Shown here in pieces: positions 51,941 to 60,890 of a DNA stretch of 64,000 bases (positions within the stretch are counted from its first letter, which is position 1; each line of letters starts with the position of its first letter). Both the position numbers and the translations under genes were made by a program. The notes below the pieces were generated by a model. It was not told the DNA's origin and ran no database searches. It saw only the letters and a list, made by a program, of their open reading frames with translations. The stretch is from positions 17,792 through 81,791 of the forward strand of contig JANJUV010000015.1 in assembly GCA_024710405.1 (NCBI GenBank). Reading direction: 5' to 3'. This DNA is from Bacteroidales bacterium. Lineage in GTDB: Bacteria > Bacteroidota > Bacteroidia > Bacteroidales > F082.

Positions 51941-53317
51941 TTATTGAATTGATTCATATTCATAAACACCTTTCCTTGCCTTTTCCATATTGGGAATAGT
52001 AAGTTTTTTGTAGAAGTCACCATATGGTTTAAGTCTTAGAAAAGAGTGCCAGTAGGCCTCCTTGGTCATGCCTACATAATGAATGCTTCCAAAGTGATAT
52101 TGACGGGTCTGAAACAGGTTGAGTGCAATAAGTGCGAGAATAAGAATCATTGCCGGAGCATTGATAAACCACTTTCTAAAGCCAAACAGCCATTGAAAAA
52201 AGGCTGCAAAACCGACCGAATAGAGTGCGTAGGATTCAACATAAGCGCGGAGTCCAAATCCGCCGCCATACCACCATGCCCACCAGGAAGAGATGATGTA
52301 CACATTCAGTACAGTGAAAATAATTAGTGGGATCGCTATTCCTTTTAACTTCTTCATCATAAGAATTAACCCGATAAATGACAGGATCATAGCCGGAGTA
52401 TATACCAGCCATCCCTTGCGGTAGCTAAACAGGCTGTTGAATACCTGGGGATTGTTGAAGAAAAAGCCCTGATCACTGCCGTAACCATTGAAGAAATACA
52501 TTCCTGTAAGCTGCTTCCAGTAAATGATCTGTGGAATCCACACAAGGAGGGCAAATAGTATGATGTATATTACCAATTTGTAATTTTGAGTATATAGCCT
52601 GAATTTTTCTTTCAGCGTAACAAAGTTTGTTACACCCCATAAAAGGAATACCAGTCCAATGATTGCATTTGTTGGCCTTACCAAAGCAACCATTCCGCTG
52701 ACAAGACCAAGAAGTATTGATGGTTTTAATCCCGGTTTGCTGTGCCAGGCAACCGTCAGATAAAGGAAAGCAGCAAAGAGAAAAAAACTGTAGGCATGAG
52801 ACATGGTTGCTTCTGCAGCGGTGTAATGATACAGGTTTGTCCCAAGCCCGATAATCAGTAATGTAAGGGCGACAGGCAGTGGATCAAAAAACTGAATCAG
52901 TGTTTTTTTTAGCAGCAGAAGTGCAAGAAAAAGGTATCCCAAGGTGCCAATGACAAGACCCAATCTGTAAGGCGGCCCATAGCCATCATCTTCTGTATGC
53001 CCCGCAAGCTGCATATACACGTAGGTGCTCAGAAAAGCCGGTGTGTACATAATTGCCATGCCCATCGTGGTCATGATGGTGTTTTTGCCCAAAGGTGAAT
53101 TTATTGGCCATACTTTATCACGATAAGCATCCGGGTTTTCGGAGACATACTTCAATTCTATGTCGTTATATATAAACACAGCCGGAAGATAGGCATAGTA
53201 ATGCAAAACATCCCAGGAAATAATTCTATCAGTGCGCTTCCAGTATTCAATATCCAATGAATACCAGAATGATGCAATCAATATAATAAAAATGGAGATT
53301 TTTGGCAGGTATTTCAT
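51941..53317 (-). CDS. Polytopic membrane protein, paralogue of the preceding gene
   Basis: A 458-aa inner-membrane protein with about ten helices. It shares SWDVLHYYAYLPAVFIYND, NPQVFNSLFSYRKGWLVYTP and TKEAYWHSFLRLKPYGDF with its convergent neighbour (corresponding to TREYYWRSFGRKW there), but ends at the last helix without the soluble domain. The frame extends to a GTG at 53338; the ATG at 53317 gives a normal membrane N-terminus. A glycosyltransferase or flippase-like role is possible; I cannot confirm either. Confidence 0.75.
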   Translation of the reverse strand: MKYLPKISIFIILIASFWYSLDIEYWKRTDRIISWDVLHYYAYLPAVFIYNDIELKYVSENPDAYRDKVWPINSPLGKNTIMTTMGMAIMYTPAFLSTYVYMQLAGHTEDDGYGPPYRLGLVIGTLGYLFLALLLLKKTLIQFFDPLPVALTLLIIGLGTNLYHYTAAEATMSHAYSFFLFAAFLYLTVAWHSKPGLKPSILLGLVSGMVALVRPTNAIIGLVFLLWGVTNFVTLKEKFRLYTQNYKLVIYIILFALLVWIPQIIYWKQLTGMYFFNGYGSDQGFFFNNPQVFNSLFSYRKGWLVYTPAMILSFIGLILMMKKLKGIAIPLIIFTVLNVYIISSWWAWWYGGGFGLRAYVESYALYSVGFAAFFQWLFGFRKWFINAPAMILILALIALNLFQTRQYHFGSIHYVGMTKEAYWHSFLRLKPYGDFYKKLTIPNMEKARKGVYEYESIQ

Positions 53318-53461
53318 GGTCTGGTGAAATTTGGCCACGAAATCATAAAGGCATTACAACCGAACTGTCCTTTGTGATTACGGAAATGATACATCTGGTT
53401 TGTGCCCCAAAGGTACAAAAGCAGGTTGAATAAAAAAAGTCATGCTGGATGTGATAATCCT

Positions 53462-54781
53462 TTAATCAGGTTTTGCCTGGGTCTTTTGTCTGTTCTCCCA
53501 CACCCATCCGGCGTCGAGCCTGAGCATTTCTTCCTCGCTGATGCCCCTTGCAGCAGCTTTTTCGCGTATCATCAGCATATAACTATCGCTTTTGCGGATA
53601 CCGTCAATTATGGCAGCAATTTCCGCAGCTTTTTTCAGCGATTCGGCTCCATTGTCTTTCAGCACCTCGTATAATTCATCAATCAAACCAAAGCCAAATC
53701 GGTTCATATTGGCATCGGTCTGCAGGATCATGAACAGGTCGGTGCGTGATACTTCGGTAAACAGATCGACATGTTTACGGTCGCGGGCTTTGGTGTTGTC
53801 GGGAGTGAGCGCCTGTGCATTGTAATACCAGAATTGGTCATTGCGAAATGAGCGAAGGGTGTATCCGCCCCCAAACCACTGCCAGTAATAACTGTCAGCA
53901 ACTGTAACCACCGAGGGCATACTGTCTTTGATGGTGTTGTTAAAAACATATTTGGGGTAGGGCATGGGGTAATCGTCGGGTTTCTGCATCAGGTTCATTC
54001 CGTCCCACAAATCCCTGTCTGGCGATCTGAGCTTGTCGGTGACCACGATGTCATTCATCTCAAAATCAACGAACTTCCTGCCCAACAAATGTTCCATGCG
54101 GGTGAACACAGAGTCGAACACCAGCCCCAGGCCATAATAGCTCCAGTGGATGCCGCATTTGGGAAACAGGGCATAGCGGCAGGTATCTTTCATGGCGGCA
54201 AACCATTGGTTGCCACCAATCACAGCCACGCCACTGGTGCTGAGCAGTTCATAGTAGCGGTCGTGGTTGGTTGGTTTGATGGTATCGGGCCTGTATTTGT
54301 CGGGGACAAATTCAGGAAAAAAACTGGCCTTGCCCGGGGCAAGCACTACCAACAGGGCTTTTCCGTTTTTGCGCAGCCATTGGTCCACAAAAATCGTTTT
54401 TTCCACATCGGCTATGATTTTTTCTTCGCCCACAAAATCAATCCCGTACAATGCCTTGATGTAGTTCATCTCAAAGAGGTAACCATCCTTGCCCACCACC
54501 ACAGCCTGTGCGTTCACCGTGTCGAACAAAGTGTATTGCAGTTGGTTGTGTAGTCTGACCAGGTCGGGACGGTAGCCAATATTATTTTCGACATAGGTAT
54601 TCAGGCTGTCCTGAAAACTGCCTGTCCACAGGTTTTTCCACGACCATTGCGGCAGTTTCGGTTTGCTGATGGCACCTTTAAGGTTTTTCATCTTTGGCCA
54701 GTTGAGGTGTTGCTGCACATTGGGCAGCAGCAGCAACAGCATGAGCACAAGAAACAGAAATTGTTTGACCCTCCGTTGCAT
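53462..54781 (-). CDS. AlgJ/AlgX-like SGNH-hydrolase-fold protein
   Basis: A 439-aa periplasmic protein with an N-terminal membrane anchor (about 8-22). Conserved elements of the alginate O-acetylation AlgJ/AlgX family are visible: GKDGYLFEMNY, LLVVLAPGKASFFPEF, KCGIHWSYYGLG with the catalytic-type His-Trp, and VTVADSYYWQWFG with the Asp-Ser pair. It would transfer acetyl groups, exported by the partner MBOAT, to a surface polysaccharide. The start ATG and the MBOAT stop share one base (TGATG), so the pair is coupled. Confidence 0.88.
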   Translation of the reverse strand: MQRRVKQFLFLVLMLLLLLPNVQQHLNWPKMKNLKGAISKPKLPQWSWKNLWTGSFQDSLNTYVENNIGYRPDLVRLHNQLQYTLFDTVNAQAVVVGKDGYLFEMNYIKALYGIDFVGEEKIIADVEKTIFVDQWLRKNGKALLVVLAPGKASFFPEFVPDKYRPDTIKPTNHDRYYELLSTSGVAVIGGNQWFAAMKDTCRYALFPKCGIHWSYYGLGLVFDSVFTRMEHLLGRKFVDFEMNDIVVTDKLRSPDRDLWDGMNLMQKPDDYPMPYPKYVFNNTIKDSMPSVVTVADSYYWQWFGGGYTLRSFRNDQFWYYNAQALTPDNTKARDRKHVDLFTEVSRTDLFMILQTDANMNRFGFGLIDELYEVLKDNGAESLKKAAEIAAIIDGIRKSDSYMLMIREKAAARGISEEEMLRLDAGWVWENRQKTQAKPD

Positions 54782-56199
54782 CAGAACCTGAAATAGATGA
54801 ATGGATTAAAACCTGAGGAAGTGATGGAGCTGAGGCTGAGCACAAATAAAATGACGGAAGCCAGGGTCATCAGGATTAGATTTCTGAATTTCTGCTGTTT
54901 GCCAAACAAACGTACCTGCCATTGTTCTATTGCAGGAAAATAGGCGATAAAGCCGAAGATGCCCCCGAACGCAATCATAAACCAGACCGAGTTTGCAGCA
55001 AAAATCTCCTCACCGCCTCTGAAAGCGAACATTCCGGCAATATAACTCCAGGCCTGATCTATGCTTTCGGCCCTGAAGAGCACCCATCCGACGAGGGTAA
55101 CCACAAAGGTGATGAGCACACTGGGGAATTTGCCGATGCGTTCGTAAAAGCGGAGCAGAAACATCCTGTCGGCGATCAGGAAAAAGCCGTGAAAGGCACC
55201 CCAAACCACGAAATTCCATGCAGCCCCGTGCCAAAGACCCGAGATGAGAAACACCAGCCAAAGGTTGTAATACATCCTGCGGACAGAAACTTTGCTGCCT
55301 CCAAGCGGTATATACAGGTAGTCGCGCATCCACCGACCCAGAGTCATGTGCCAGCGGCGCCAGAATTCGGATATATTTTGTGATATATAGGGGTTGTTGA
55401 AATTTTCGGGGAAATCGAAACCGATCATACGACCCAGTCCGATGGCCATATCCGAATAGCCCGCAAAATCATAGTAAATCTGGAATGCATAAGCTATGAT
55501 TCCGATCCAAAGAGTTGAGGTAGATAAAATGTCGGGGTCGGCAGCAAAAACACTATCGGCATAAGCTCCCAGGGTGTTTGCTATCAGCACTTTCTTTGCC
55601 AGTCCGACGGCAAAACGGAAGAAACCCGTAAGCCGGTTGTCGGTATTTTCGTTGCTGCGACGGTCAACAAGTTGTTGGGCAATTTCGTTGAAGCGGACGA
55701 TAGGTCCGGCGATCAGCTGGGGGAACATCAGGATATATAATGCCAGATCTGTGACCTTTTTCAACGGAGGATGCAATCCGCGGTACACGTCGATGGCGTA
55801 GGTCATCTTCTGAAAAGTAAAGAAAGAAATACCGATCGGGAGCGCCACCTGTGTCCAGCTCACAGGCCCCATGCCGGCCACACCCAGCAGGGCATCAATG
55901 TTTTCGACGAAGAAGTTGGCATATTTGAAATACGACAGCATCCCGATGTTGAGGGCAATGCTGGCACCGGTTAGCCAACGCTTTTTGTTTCCGGTAGATG
56001 TATATAAAAATTTAACCAGGTAAAAATCAATGATGATACTGCCCAGCACGATGAAAATGAAATCGGGCGCGCCCCAGGCATAAAAAAACACGGAAGAAAT
56101 CAGTGCCACGTAGTTCTTCAGAAAACGCGGCACCACAAAATACAGGATCAGAAATGCCGGCAGGAAATATAACAGGAACAGGCTGCTGCTGAAAACCAT
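54781..56199 (-). CDS. MBOAT family O-acyltransferase (AlgI-like)
   Basis: A 472-aa polytopic inner-membrane protein. MBOAT features include FFAGYSDMAIGLGRM-type YDFAGYSDMAIGLGRMIG, ISEFWRRWHMTLGRWMRDYL with the family His, and LISGLWHGAAWNFVVWGAFH containing the active-site His. It moves acetyl groups across the membrane to the AlgJ/AlgX-like protein encoded next. Start taken at MVFSSSLFLLYF (56199): a longer frame to 56331 runs across the -7 box and into the divergent serS region. Confidence 0.94.
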   Translation of the reverse strand: MVFSSSLFLLYFLPAFLILYFVVPRFLKNYVALISSVFFYAWGAPDFIFIVLGSIIIDFYLVKFLYTSTGNKKRWLTGASIALNIGMLSYFKYANFFVENIDALLGVAGMGPVSWTQVALPIGISFFTFQKMTYAIDVYRGLHPPLKKVTDLALYILMFPQLIAGPIVRFNEIAQQLVDRRSNENTDNRLTGFFRFAVGLAKKVLIANTLGAYADSVFAADPDILSTSTLWIGIIAYAFQIYYDFAGYSDMAIGLGRMIGFDFPENFNNPYISQNISEFWRRWHMTLGRWMRDYLYIPLGGSKVSVRRMYYNLWLVFLISGLWHGAAWNFVVWGAFHGFFLIADRMFLLRFYERIGKFPSVLITFVVTLVGWVLFRAESIDQAWSYIAGMFAFRGGEEIFAANSVWFMIAFGGIFGFIAYFPAIEQWQVRLFGKQQKFRNLILMTLASVILFVLSLSSITSSGFNPFIYFRF

Positions 56200-56220
56200 A
56201 ACTTTTGGTTTGAATGACCG

Positions 56221-56228
56221 CAAATGTA
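56221..56228 (-). promoter_or_regulatory. TACATTTG -7 box for the MBOAT-AlgJ-like operon
   Basis: The minus-strand TACATTTG lies 21 nt upstream of the ATG at 56199. Confidence 0.65.
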
Positions 56229-56397
56229 GGGTTTTTTTAACCGGACATACAGCATCCGCAGGTAGTTTTTTCAGGAGACGGACTACTTTTTTCTGCTTTT
56301 GACCATAACAACGCTTATACACCTGCGCCATTTTCTGCGCTGAAATTCATTGCAATTCTCGGACTGGGTTCAGGTTCATCCTTTGCTGTTTTTGTGC

Positions 56398-56405
56398 TAC
56401 TTTTG
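56398..56405 (+). promoter_or_regulatory. TACTTTTG -7 box for serS
   Basis: TACTTTTG lies 16 nt upstream of the ATG at 56422; the in-frame ATG at 56350 is upstream of it. Confidence 0.65.
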
Positions 56406-56421
56406 CGCAAATTTTCAATTT

Positions 56422-57693
56422 ATGCTTACCCTACAATTTATCCGGGAAAACAAGGAAGAGGTACTGGAGCGATTATCCATCAAGAATTTCAGCAATACTG
56501 CCCTCATTGATGAGGTTTTGCAGCTTGATGAGCAGCGGAGGCGGCTGCAGAAAGAACACGACGAATTGCTGGCCGAGACCAATGCTTTGGCCAAAGAAAT
56601 AGGAAATTTGTTCAAATCAGGTAAGTCAGCCGAAGCAGATGCTTTGAAAACCCGCAACAGCGAGATCAAAGAGCAGGCAAAAGAACTTTCGGTGCAGTTG
56701 GAACACACACAGAATCAGTTGCAGCAAAAGCTGGTTGAAATTCCCAACCTGCCCCACATCAGTGTACCCCGCGGACGTACACCTGCCGATAATCAGGTGG
56801 TTATGGAAGGCGGTGTTATGCCGGCACTTCCTGCCGATGCAGTTCCCCACTGGGACCTGATCACACGGTACAACCTGATTGATTTCGATCTGGGAAACAA
56901 GGTTACCGGTGCCGGTTTTCCATTCTACACAGGCAAAGGTGCCCGTCTGCAGCGTGCTTTAATCAATTTTTTCCTCGATGAAGCTATTTCGGCAGGTTAC
57001 CATGAGGTGCAGCCGCCTTTGCTGGTTAACGAAGCTTCTGCTTATGGCACAGGCCAGTTGCCCGATAAGGAAGGTCAAATGTATGCCATCGGGCTTGATG
57101 GCCTGTATCTTATCCCAACTGCCGAAGTGCCTGTGACCAACATATTCCGCGATGTTATCCTGCCGGCCGAAAAGCTCCCGGTGATGACTGTTGCCTACAG
57201 CAATTGTTTCCGGCGTGAGGCCGGATCATGGGGCAAGCATGTACGCGGACTCAACCGTCTGCACCAGTTCGACAAGGTTGAGATCGTGCAGATAGCCAGG
57301 CCGGGCGAATCCTATGAGGTGCTCGAAAGAATGAGGGCGCATGTTACCGGACTATTGACCAAACTCGGACTGCCGTTCAGGATTCTCAAACTGTGCGGGG
57401 GCGACATGAGTTTTACCTCCTCGCTCACCTACGATTTCGAGGTGTATTCCGCTGCACAGCAGATGTGGCTCGAAGTGAGTTCGGTATCCAACTTCGAAAG
57501 TTTTCAGGCCAACAGGATGAAACTGCGCATCAAGGACAAAAACGGCAACATCCAGACTGCACATACCCTCAACGGAAGCGCACTGGCTCTTCCGCGGATC
57601 GTGGCTGCCCTGCTCGAAAACAATCAGACTGCTGCCGGAATCGTCATTCCTGAAGCACTCAGATCCTATACCGGATTCGATGTTATCAGCTAA
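56422..57693 (+). CDS. serS: Seryl-tRNA synthetase
   Basis: A 423-aa class II synthetase. The N-terminal long coiled coil (about 30-105) binds tRNA-Ser. Catalytic motifs: motif 2 SNCFRREAGSWGKHVRGLNR, motif 3 NGSALALPRIVAALLENNQ, and TAEVPVTNIFRDVI. Length and order are standard. It heads an operon with a lipoprotein gene overlapping its end by 14 nt, a TPR gene and ksgA. Confidence 0.97.
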   Translation: MLTLQFIRENKEEVLERLSIKNFSNTALIDEVLQLDEQRRRLQKEHDELLAETNALAKEIGNLFKSGKSAEADALKTRNSEIKEQAKELSVQLEHTQNQLQQKLVEIPNLPHISVPRGRTPADNQVVMEGGVMPALPADAVPHWDLITRYNLIDFDLGNKVTGAGFPFYTGKGARLQRALINFFLDEAISAGYHEVQPPLLVNEASAYGTGQLPDKEGQMYAIGLDGLYLIPTAEVPVTNIFRDVILPAEKLPVMTVAYSNCFRREAGSWGKHVRGLNRLHQFDKVEIVQIARPGESYEVLERMRAHVTGLLTKLGLPFRILKLCGGDMSFTSSLTYDFEVYSAAQQMWLEVSSVSNFESFQANRMKLRIKDKNGNIQTAHTLNGSALALPRIVAALLENNQTAAGIVIPEALRSYTGFDVIS

Positions 57694-58201
57694 CCGGATA
57701 TTGTTGCATGCGGCCCTCTTCAGCCTGCTGATGTTTTCGTGTACACCGCAACGTAATGAGGAAAGCAAGCATGGAAGTGAGCTGTTGAAGGAACAGCTAA
57801 GCAGGCAGTTGCAGCAGCTTGACGTGTGGAAACCGGACAGCATTAACCTGATCAGAACCGGACTACAGCAGCAGTCGGTACATATGCGCTATGTTTCCGA
57901 CACAACGGTACAGCAAGTGTTGCGATCGGCATTGGCCACCCTGGATGAATTTGAAGCCACTAAACCGGCCTTAATGGACACACTTAACGGATTGATCCAC
58001 AGGCTTGAGATGTTGGATGATGACTATGATGCAGGCCGTCTCAGCAGAAAGGAGTTTGAAATTTTCCTTTCCGACGAAGAAAAATATGCCGAACAGTGGT
58101 TACTTGGAACCGAATACCTGACCAGCCGTGTACATGCCCAGCGGTTGCTGTTGCAGACCTTGACGGACAGCCACAAAAAAAATGACACACAACAAAACTA
58201 A
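57680..58201 (+). CDS. Small lipoprotein, unknown function
   Basis: A 173-aa protein with a lipoprotein signal (LLMFSC, Cys at about residue 21). The mature part is entirely helical (QLSRQLQQLDVWKPD, EFEATKPALMDTLNGLIHRL) and contains no motif I know. Its ATG lies inside serS (14-nt overlap), and the next gene starts 19 nt later. The position suggests an envelope function with the TPR protein. Confidence 0.65.
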   Translation: MLSANRILLHAALFSLLMFSCTPQRNEESKHGSELLKEQLSRQLQQLDVWKPDSINLIRTGLQQQSVHMRYVSDTTVQQVLRSALATLDEFEATKPALMDTLNGLIHRLEMLDDDYDAGRLSRKEFEIFLSDEEKYAEQWLLGTEYLTSRVHAQRLLLQTLTDSHKKNDTQQN

Positions 58202-58220
58202 GTAGCTTGTTGTACGTTCA

Positions 58221-60113
58221 ATGAATATGCACCTGAAGATGAAAAGCGGACTTGTAACATTTGTGCTGATTCTTGTCATCATCCTTGCCTCCGGACCGGG
58301 TTCAGATCTTCATGCACAGATATTCAGGCAAAACCGCCCTGCAGAACAACAGCAGCAGCGTCAGGCCGACGAGCAACTGGCCAACCAGTTTTATCAGCTG
58401 CAGGAGTGGGATAAAGCTGCGCCAATGTACAAGAAACTTTATCAGGAATATTCACTTCCGCATTATTTTCAGTTTTACCTGAATAGTTTGATCGAGCTTC
58501 GCGACTACAATGAAGCCGAAAAAGCCCTACGACAATATAAACGCAAAGGACAGCAGGATGTGCAGTCAGATATTGATCTAGGCTACATTTACATGCTGTC
58601 GGGTGAACGTGAAAGAGCCGTTAAGGTTTTTGATGAAATCCTTCAGGGGGTCAACAGCGATGTGAACCGCACCTATCAGATTGCCAATGCGTTCAGAAAC
58701 AGATTCCAATATGAATATGCAATAAGGGTTTATGAAACCGCTGCCCGGATGATGGGCAAGCAGGAGCATCCTTTCAACCTGGAAATGGCTCTGATTTACC
58801 AACTCACCGGCCAGTATGAACTGATGATGGAAAAGTACCTCGACCAGCTGGCACAAAACCCTGCGCAGTCGGCCATGATCAAGAGCCGGGTGCAAAACGT
58901 GCTGATGATGGATGTTGAGGGTTCGCTTTCCGAGTTGTTCCGCACACAGTTGCTGATACGGGTTCAGGCCGATCCGGGCAACCTGGCCTTTGCCGAGATG
59001 TTGGTTTGGTTTTCACTGCAGCAGAAGGATTTCGACATGGCCATGATACAGGTGCAGGCGTTGGACCGAAGGTATGGCGACCGCGACCATCAGGTGATGG
59101 AACTTGCAGGGATATGCCTGTCGAACGGGCAGTATGATCTGGCATTGAACGGGTTCAATTATCTGTTGAAGAAAGGCCCGAACAGCATGTTCTATGCCGA
59201 AGCCGTCAGAGGCCAGATCGGAACGCGCTATCAGATGGCTGTTGAAACAGCAGAGAGCAGGGCTGAGGTTTTCAGTAAAATGAGCAGCGACATTGAGCAG
59301 GCAGTCCGACAGATAGGGTTCAACAGACAGACCTATGAAATTATTCTGATTCAGGCCAGGATCGAGGCTTTTCATTTGAATGCCTACAAACAGGGAGTAG
59401 AACGAATTCAGAAAGTGATGACCCTTGATCTGGCCCCGCAGGAACTCGCTGAAGCCAAACTCAGCCTCGCCGATCTGATGCTGCTCGGAAATGAAGTATG
59501 GGAAGCAACTCTGCTCTACAGTCAGGTGGACAAAGCACTTAAGGATGCTCCACTGGCCCATGAGGCTCGGTTCCGCAACGCGCGTCTCAGGTATTTCATC
59601 GGTGAGTTTGGCTGGGCCAAGTCGCAGCTGAAGATATTGAAAGCAGCCACCAGCAAACTCATTGCCAATGATGCACTGTCTTTGTCGTTGCTGATAGACG
59701 ATAACCTCAAGGAGGATTCCTCAGGCAAAGCGCTGCGCGTGTTTGCACAAGCCGAACTGATGATGTTTCAGAAAAAGGAAACTGCAGCACTGGCGCTGCT
59801 CGACTCACTCGGACGCACGGCCGAAGCGGCTGTCATGGCCGACCATATCATCATGACACGGGCAAGGATCAGCATGCAGATGGGCCTGCACCGGGAGGCG
59901 GATAGCCTTTTTGCCCTTGTTACTGATCAGTTTCCTAAAAGTTATCTGGCCGACGATGCCTTGTATAAGAGGGCTTTGCTCAACGAGAATCAAATAGGCA
60001 ACACCACCATTGCCCGGCAGTGCTACGAACAGTTGTTCCTGAATTACCCCGCAAGCATCTATGTTTCGGAAGCCCGACGCAAATACAGGCTGCTCAGAGG
60101 AGATGCCGTATGA
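58221..60113 (+). CDS. Exported TPR-repeat protein, function unknown
   Basis: A 630-aa protein with a signal peptide (about 1-32, ...SDLHAQ) followed by TPR-like helical repeats from about 45 to 625 (NQFYQLQEWDKAAPMYKKLY, IDLGYIYMLSGERERAVKVF, KRALLNENQIGNTTIARQCY). An N-terminal QQQQ tract precedes the repeats. It is probably a periplasmic or outer-membrane-facing scaffold. The start could also be the ATG 6 or 18 nt inside. Its TGA stop overlaps the ksgA start (ATGA). Confidence 0.75.
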   Translation: MNMHLKMKSGLVTFVLILVIILASGPGSDLHAQIFRQNRPAEQQQQRQADEQLANQFYQLQEWDKAAPMYKKLYQEYSLPHYFQFYLNSLIELRDYNEAEKALRQYKRKGQQDVQSDIDLGYIYMLSGERERAVKVFDEILQGVNSDVNRTYQIANAFRNRFQYEYAIRVYETAARMMGKQEHPFNLEMALIYQLTGQYELMMEKYLDQLAQNPAQSAMIKSRVQNVLMMDVEGSLSELFRTQLLIRVQADPGNLAFAEMLVWFSLQQKDFDMAMIQVQALDRRYGDRDHQVMELAGICLSNGQYDLALNGFNYLLKKGPNSMFYAEAVRGQIGTRYQMAVETAESRAEVFSKMSSDIEQAVRQIGFNRQTYEIILIQARIEAFHLNAYKQGVERIQKVMTLDLAPQELAEAKLSLADLMLLGNEVWEATLLYSQVDKALKDAPLAHEARFRNARLRYFIGEFGWAKSQLKILKAATSKLIANDALSLSLLIDDNLKEDSSGKALRVFAQAELMMFQKKETAALALLDSLGRTAEAAVMADHIIMTRARISMQMGLHREADSLFALVTDQFPKSYLADDALYKRALLNENQIGNTTIARQCYEQLFLNYPASIYVSEARRKYRLLRGDAV

Positions 60114-60880
60114 GCGTACAACCCAAAAAACACCTTGGACAACATTTTCTTGTTGACAAGAACATTGCAGCCAATATTGTTGGCTGCCTGAACCCTGAAC
60201 ACAGCCATGTACTTGAAATTGGTCCGGGCACGGGAGTGCTCACTTCCATGCTCGCCGGACTATATCCCGGAAAACTTAAGCTGATCGAAATTGACCGCGA
60301 ATCGGTGGATTATCTGGGTTCCCGATTTCCGGAACTGGCGAACGATATCATCTCAGGCGATTTTCTCAGGATTGATGCCGGGGAAGTTTTTGTTCCCGGA
60401 ATGGCCATCATCGGAAACTTTCCCTACAACATCAGCAGTCAGATTTTTTTCAGGATACTCGAACAGCGCCATCAGGTGGATGAGGTAGTTTGTATGATAC
60501 AAAAGGAAGTGGCCCAGAGGCTTGCCTCACCGCCCGGAAACAAAACTTATGGCATTTTGAGTGTATTGTTGCAGGCCTGGTACGATATTGAATACTGTTT
60601 CACAGTGAGCGAACACGTGTTCTTTCCACCGCCAAAGGTGAAATCGGCGGTGATCAGGCTCAGGAGAAACGACCGGACAACACTGGATTGCGATGAAACC
60701 CTGTTTCAGCAGGTGGTGAAAAAAGGCTTTAACCAACGTCGTAAAACCCTAAGAAATGCCCTGAGGGAATACCTGAGCGGTGAGATTATTTCGGACGTAA
60801 TCTTTGACAAACGTGCCGAGCAACTTGGTTTGCAGGAGTTCGTCAGGATTACCCGGATGCTTGAAACAAAGTCTGTCTGA
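60110..60880 (+). CDS. rsmA: 16S rRNA dimethyladenosine transferase KsgA/RsmA
   Basis: A 256-aa methyltransferase dimethylating A1518 and A1519 in 16S rRNA. QHFLVDKNIAANIV and VLEIGPGTGVLTSMLA form the SAM site, NFPYNISSQIFFRIL is the NLPY-type catalytic motif, and the C-terminal FNQRRKTLRNALREYL binds RNA. It overlaps the TPR gene by 4 nt and converges on the Asp-box gene with only 10 nt between stops. Start at MSVQPKKHLGQH from the family pattern. Confidence 0.95.
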   Translation: MSVQPKKHLGQHFLVDKNIAANIVGCLNPEHSHVLEIGPGTGVLTSMLAGLYPGKLKLIEIDRESVDYLGSRFPELANDIISGDFLRIDAGEVFVPGMAIIGNFPYNISSQIFFRILEQRHQVDEVVCMIQKEVAQRLASPPGNKTYGILSVLLQAWYDIEYCFTVSEHVFFPPPKVKSAVIRLRRNDRTTLDCDETLFQQVVKKGFNQRRKTLRNALREYLSGEIISDVIFDKRAEQLGLQEFVRITRMLETKSV

Positions 60881-60890
60881 AGGATTTGAC

